From Crocinitomicaceae bacterium (GTDB taxonomy: Bacteria; Bacteroidota; Bacteroidia; Flavobacteriales_D; Crocinitomicaceae): a stretch of DNA of 45,879 nucleotides. Shown in pieces: positions 43,260-45,879 of this stretch. The notes under the pieces were generated by a model. That model made no database searches, had not been told where the DNA came from, and saw nothing but the letters and a program-made list of their open reading frames with translations. Each line of letters opens with the position of its first letter. Within the stretch, counting starts at the first letter, position 1. The stretch is from NCBI GenBank assembly GCA_029251865.1, contig JAQXCN010000064.1:1-45879 (forward strand), read 5' to 3'. A program made the translations under genes and the position numbers.

Positions 43260-44219
43260 CTACTTTCTGTTGTAATTTAGCTCAACGTATACTGGAAGAT
43301 GGTCAGAATATCCGTTTAAATATTTTAGACCACCGTAGGTTCTAAAGGGTACTTTGTTTCCCTTGTAGGACGTAATAAGGTATTCAGGTGAGAAAATACT
43401 TCCTGAATGTGGTTTTGTAGAAAGCTTGGACTTTTCAAAGCCTTTTGAAATCATAATATGATCCAAGATATTCCATTCACCTCTGTAACTATTTGTACCA
43501 CCATATTTGTTAGAGGATTTCGTGATACAAGGTTCAAGTACTTTTTTGAGTTCATTTACTGATTGATTGCTTGGATAATCGTTAAGGTCACCCATTAAAA
43601 TGATTGGTGTATTGGGGTTTTCTGAAAGGAGGGAGTCGATGAATTCTTTTGCTTTTTTAGCCGCTTTCATTCTTTTAGGTGCGCTTTTCTCAGTGCCACC
43701 ACGTCTGCTCGGCCAATGATTAGCGATTGCAAAGAAAACCTCGTTTTTGTAGGAGAGTTTAGCCCATAGAATATCTCTAGAGGTTGGATTGCTCTGGTTT
43801 GGTAAATTAAAGCGAATAAAACCCTTGTCAAGCAGCGAGAGCTTTTTTGTATTATATAGCATTCCTACATCAATTCCTCTTGCATCTAAACTATTAAAAT
43901 GAATCGTTTTATAGTTTTTTAGTCTTTTGTTTTTATCAATAATGTCTTGAATTACTTTTTCGTTTTCTATCTCACAAAGACCAATGAGCATTGGTGTTTT
44001 AAGGTCGCAAATTATTTTATTGATTTGATTTATTTTTGTTTCGTAGCGTTTGGCTCCCCATTCTTTTTTTCCATCGGGTAAAAATTCCTCATCATTGTTT
44101 GGGCCATTAATGGTATCAAAAAGGTTTTCTACATTGTAGAAAGCAATGCGTTCTGTCTTTTGTGCGTTGCAACTACATAAGAATAGTGTGATAAATAGCT
44201 GGATTAATACTTTATTCAT
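43260..44219 (-). CDS. Endonuclease/exonuclease/phosphatase-family lipoprotein
   Basis: A 319-aa protein with a lipobox LCSC (Cys17) and an EEP fold: IAFYNVENLFDT with the conserved Asn, CEIENEKV with the metal-binding Glu, ANHWPSRRGG, MGDLNDYPSN with the catalytic Asp-Asn pair, and YSDHLPVYVEL with the Asp-His end motif. It is probably a periplasmic or surface phosphodiesterase or nuclease; exported EEP proteins like this are common in Bacteroidota. It follows the M48 protease gene by 8 bp. Confidence 0.9.
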   Translation of the reverse strand: MNKVLIQLFITLFLCSCNAQKTERIAFYNVENLFDTINGPNNDEEFLPDGKKEWGAKRYETKINQINKIICDLKTPMLIGLCEIENEKVIQDIIDKNKRLKNYKTIHFNSLDARGIDVGMLYNTKKLSLLDKGFIRFNLPNQSNPTSRDILWAKLSYKNEVFFAIANHWPSRRGGTEKSAPKRMKAAKKAKEFIDSLLSENPNTPIILMGDLNDYPSNQSVNELKKVLEPCITKSSNKYGGTNSYRGEWNILDHIMISKGFEKSKLSTKPHSGSIFSPEYLITSYKGNKVPFRTYGGLKYLNGYSDHLPVYVELNYNRK

Positions 44220-44227
44220 TTTGTTTT

Positions 44228-45160
44228 TTAAAATTGTTCGAGTATCTGTATGCGTTCATCAATAGGAGGGTGTGTTGAAAATAGATTTCGGAACCAGCGA
44301 ATTAAGAAAAAAGCCTTTTTGCTAGAGCCGTTGTCAATAAACATTTGTTTTACATCGTTGTTTTTCACTTCTCTGATTTCTGAATTTCCCGATATTTTCT
44401 TTAATGCATTTGCCAAGCCTAGAGGGTTCTTGGTCATTTCAGCTGCTCCTGCATCAGCTAAGTATTCTCTTTTTCTACTCAATGAAAACTTGAAGAGTAG
44501 AGATATCAAATAGGCTACTGCCGAAACTAAAAGAATTACGATTAAAATTAGCGCGCCTCCTTTATTGTCTTTTTTTCTAGATCTACCGCTTCCACCGAAT
44601 AATAAGGTCCGAAAAACGACTTGAAGTATAAATGAAAAAATACCAACAAATACGATGCTAATAATTAAAAGTTTGACGTCATTATTCCGGATGTGCATGA
44701 GCTCATGCGCAATTACGCCCTCAAGTTCGTCGTCATCAAGTTTTTCAATTATTCCTCTAGTTAGTGTTACGGTGTAGTTTTTTTCGTTCAAACCACTAGC
44801 AAATGCATTTAGCGCAGAGGAGTTGATGATTTTGAGCTTTGGCATTTTCATACCTACGCTCATACAAAGGTTTTCTGCCAGATTGTATACGCGTATATTT
44901 TCTTTACGCTCGAGACTCTTTGCTCCTGTTGCATAATTGATCATACTAGAATGACCCAGATATGCGATTAGAAACCACAATCCCGTAAATAAAAGAACAA
45001 AAGGGGTAGCTGAAAGAAAGGCTTCGTTTATATTTCCTCTAGCTACAAATATTAATACCACATATAAGCCTGCGAGTAGTATCGAAGGGAATCCTATAAG
45101 TAGAAGTATGGATTTCCTGTTGTTACTCGTGATTTGTTGTTGAAGCCCAACGTATTCCAT
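44228..45160 (-). CDS. M48-family (HtpX-like) zinc metalloprotease
   Basis: A 310-aa integral membrane protease with two N-terminal helices (about 18-40 and 50-70) and two central ones (about 162-185, 203-225). HELMH is at 152-156 (His152, His156 as zinc ligands, Glu153 catalytic) and the third zinc ligand is probably the Glu in REYLADAGA. It resembles HtpX, which works in membrane-protein quality control. LemA lies 3 bp upstream in the same operon, a pairing seen in many bacteria. Confidence 0.92.
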   Translation of the reverse strand: MEYVGLQQQITSNNRKSILLLIGFPSILLAGLYVVLIFVARGNINEAFLSATPFVLLFTGLWFLIAYLGHSSMINYATGAKSLERKENIRVYNLAENLCMSVGMKMPKLKIINSSALNAFASGLNEKNYTVTLTRGIIEKLDDDELEGVIAHELMHIRNNDVKLLIISIVFVGIFSFILQVVFRTLLFGGSGRSRKKDNKGGALILIVILLVSAVAYLISLLFKFSLSRKREYLADAGAAEMTKNPLGLANALKKISGNSEIREVKNNDVKQMFIDNGSSKKAFFLIRWFRNLFSTHPPIDERIQILEQF

Positions 45161-45163
45161 ACC

Positions 45164-45727
45164 TTAGAATTTTACCTCAGGAGCTTTGTTGAGATCTACT
45201 CTAGCTTGTTCTCCGACATCAAACATTTCCTCACTTTTAAATCCAAACATGCTTGCAAATAATACATTTGGGAATTTTTGAACAGCGATGTTTAGTTCTT
45301 TAGTGGCTGAATTAAAGAATCTTCTTACTGCGGCTAGTTTGTTTTCTATATCAGAAAGTTCTTCCTGAAGCTGCATAAAGTTACTACTTGCTTTAAGATC
45401 TGGGTATGCTTCTACTTGAATGCTAAAACCGCTAAGCGCTGAACTCAGTTGTTGTTCAGCTGCAATTTTATCATTGATCGATGAAGCTCCTAAAGCTTTA
45501 TTTCTAGCTTCTGTAATGGCTGACAATGTGCCTGCTTCATGTTCCATATATCCCTTAACGGCACCAATAAGCTGTGGTACAAGGTCATGACGCTGCTTGA
45601 GCTGAACATCTATGTCAGCAAATGCATTTTCACGGTTGTTTTTTAATTTGACAAGTGTATTGTAGATGCTAATGATCATTAGTACAAAAATTGCTACAAC
45701 AACGAGTAGTATTCCTAAAGGGCCCAT
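45164..45727 (-). CDS. LemA-family protein
   Basis: A 187-aa protein with an N-terminal membrane helix (about residues 2-24) and the LemA helical domain: NTLVKLKNNRENAFADIDVQLKQRHDLVPQLI, EAYPDLKASSNFMQLQEELS, and NPVLFASMFGFK-like FPNVLFASMFGFK near the C-terminus. The function is not established, but its operon with the M48 protease suggests a partner or substrate role. The leader has no clear -7 box; TATCTTTA at 45767-45760 is the nearest match. Confidence 0.93.
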   Translation of the reverse strand: MGPLGILLVVVAIFVLMIISIYNTLVKLKNNRENAFADIDVQLKQRHDLVPQLIGAVKGYMEHEAGTLSAITEARNKALGASSINDKIAAEQQLSSALSGFSIQVEAYPDLKASSNFMQLQEELSDIENKLAAVRRFFNSATKELNIAVQKFPNVLFASMFGFKSEEMFDVGEQARVDLNKAPEVKF

Positions 45728-45826
45728 TTTTTTTTAGTTTAATTATTTATTGTTCGTGTTAAAGATAATTTTAAATATTGAGTCTTTTCTTTTCTACATA
45801 TGTTTTTGTTAAAATGACTATTATTT

Positions 45827-45843
45827 AATCATTATTAATGATT
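45827..45843. repeat. Inverted repeat in AT-rich DNA upstream of lemA, near the window edge
   Basis: AATCATTA-T-TAATGATT with perfect 8-bp arms, plus another AATCAT at 45851-45856. It lies about 100 bp upstream of lemA and 34 bp before an ATG at the window edge (45877) preceded by an A-rich run. It may be a regulatory site between divergent genes, but the composition makes chance symmetry likely. Confidence 0.3.
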
Positions 45844-45879
45844 AGTATTTAATCATAGTTATTATATTAAAAAAAAATG

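Overview
The window is AT-rich, gene-dense chromosomal DNA from a member of the Bacteroidota, most likely a gliding or T9SS-bearing Flavobacteriia. Evidence: gldB and gldC side by side, PorP/SprF-like and PorT-like outer-membrane barrels, a Bacteroidota-type GlmU-like protein, and repeated TAnnTTTG (-7) promoter boxes directly upstream of genes. A family-level guess (Crocinitomicaceae/Cryomorphaceae-like) would be inference only. No tRNA, rRNA, CRISPR array, insertion sequence or prophage was seen, and no gap without a gene exceeds about 150 bp.

Layout. 1-2070 (minus): an ECF sigma factor whose stop overlaps the start of a protein combining a cytoplasmic anti-sigma-like N-terminus, one inner-membrane helix, a periplasmic linker and a PorP/SprF-like barrel. 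2161-3854: NrtR-like Nudix regulator divergent from a BadF-type sugar kinase. 3866-7375 (minus): two paralogous lipoproteins, bioD, bioA and a TPMT-family methyltransferase. 7413-11850: rimO, a convergent outer-membrane protein, cysteine desulfurase and a GT4 glycosyltransferase. 11855-14472 (minus): operon gldB-gldC-DUF2797-gtrA. 14542-19037 (plus): outer-membrane barrel, nadE, WG-repeat protein, TonB-like protein. 19104-19895: XRE/S24 regulator with a perfect 22-bp palindrome in front. 19950-23117: thrS-infC-rpmI-rplT, closed by a strong terminator. 23205-26482: Gfo/Idh/MocA oxidoreductase, lipoprotein, polyprenyl-phosphate sugar-phosphate transferase. 26487-31652 (minus): lon, then SSS symporter and GlmU-like protein. 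31743-34510: DUF7935-like protein, thiolase, DedA, rhodanese. 34554-36755 (minus): comEC with a coupled 76-aa secreted protein. 36809-39576 (plus): PrsW-like protease, a three-gene SPFH module with two tiny membrane proteins, MORN/YwqK-repeat protein. 39580-45727: recQ, ilvE, a secreted protein, an EEP-family lipoprotein, an M48 protease and LemA.

Most of the window is housekeeping: translation, biotin and NAD synthesis, branched-chain amino acids, proteolysis and recombination. The most distinctive part is the sigma/trans-envelope anti-sigma pair at the left edge. It resembles the dual membrane-spanning anti-sigma (Dma) idea known from Bacteroides, but with a PorP/SprF-like barrel, which suggests that the state of the outer membrane or T9SS could be signalled directly to transcription. 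Other points of interest are the S24 regulator palindrome, the GldB homologue without a lipobox, the paralogous lipoproteins before the biotin genes, and the SPFH module.
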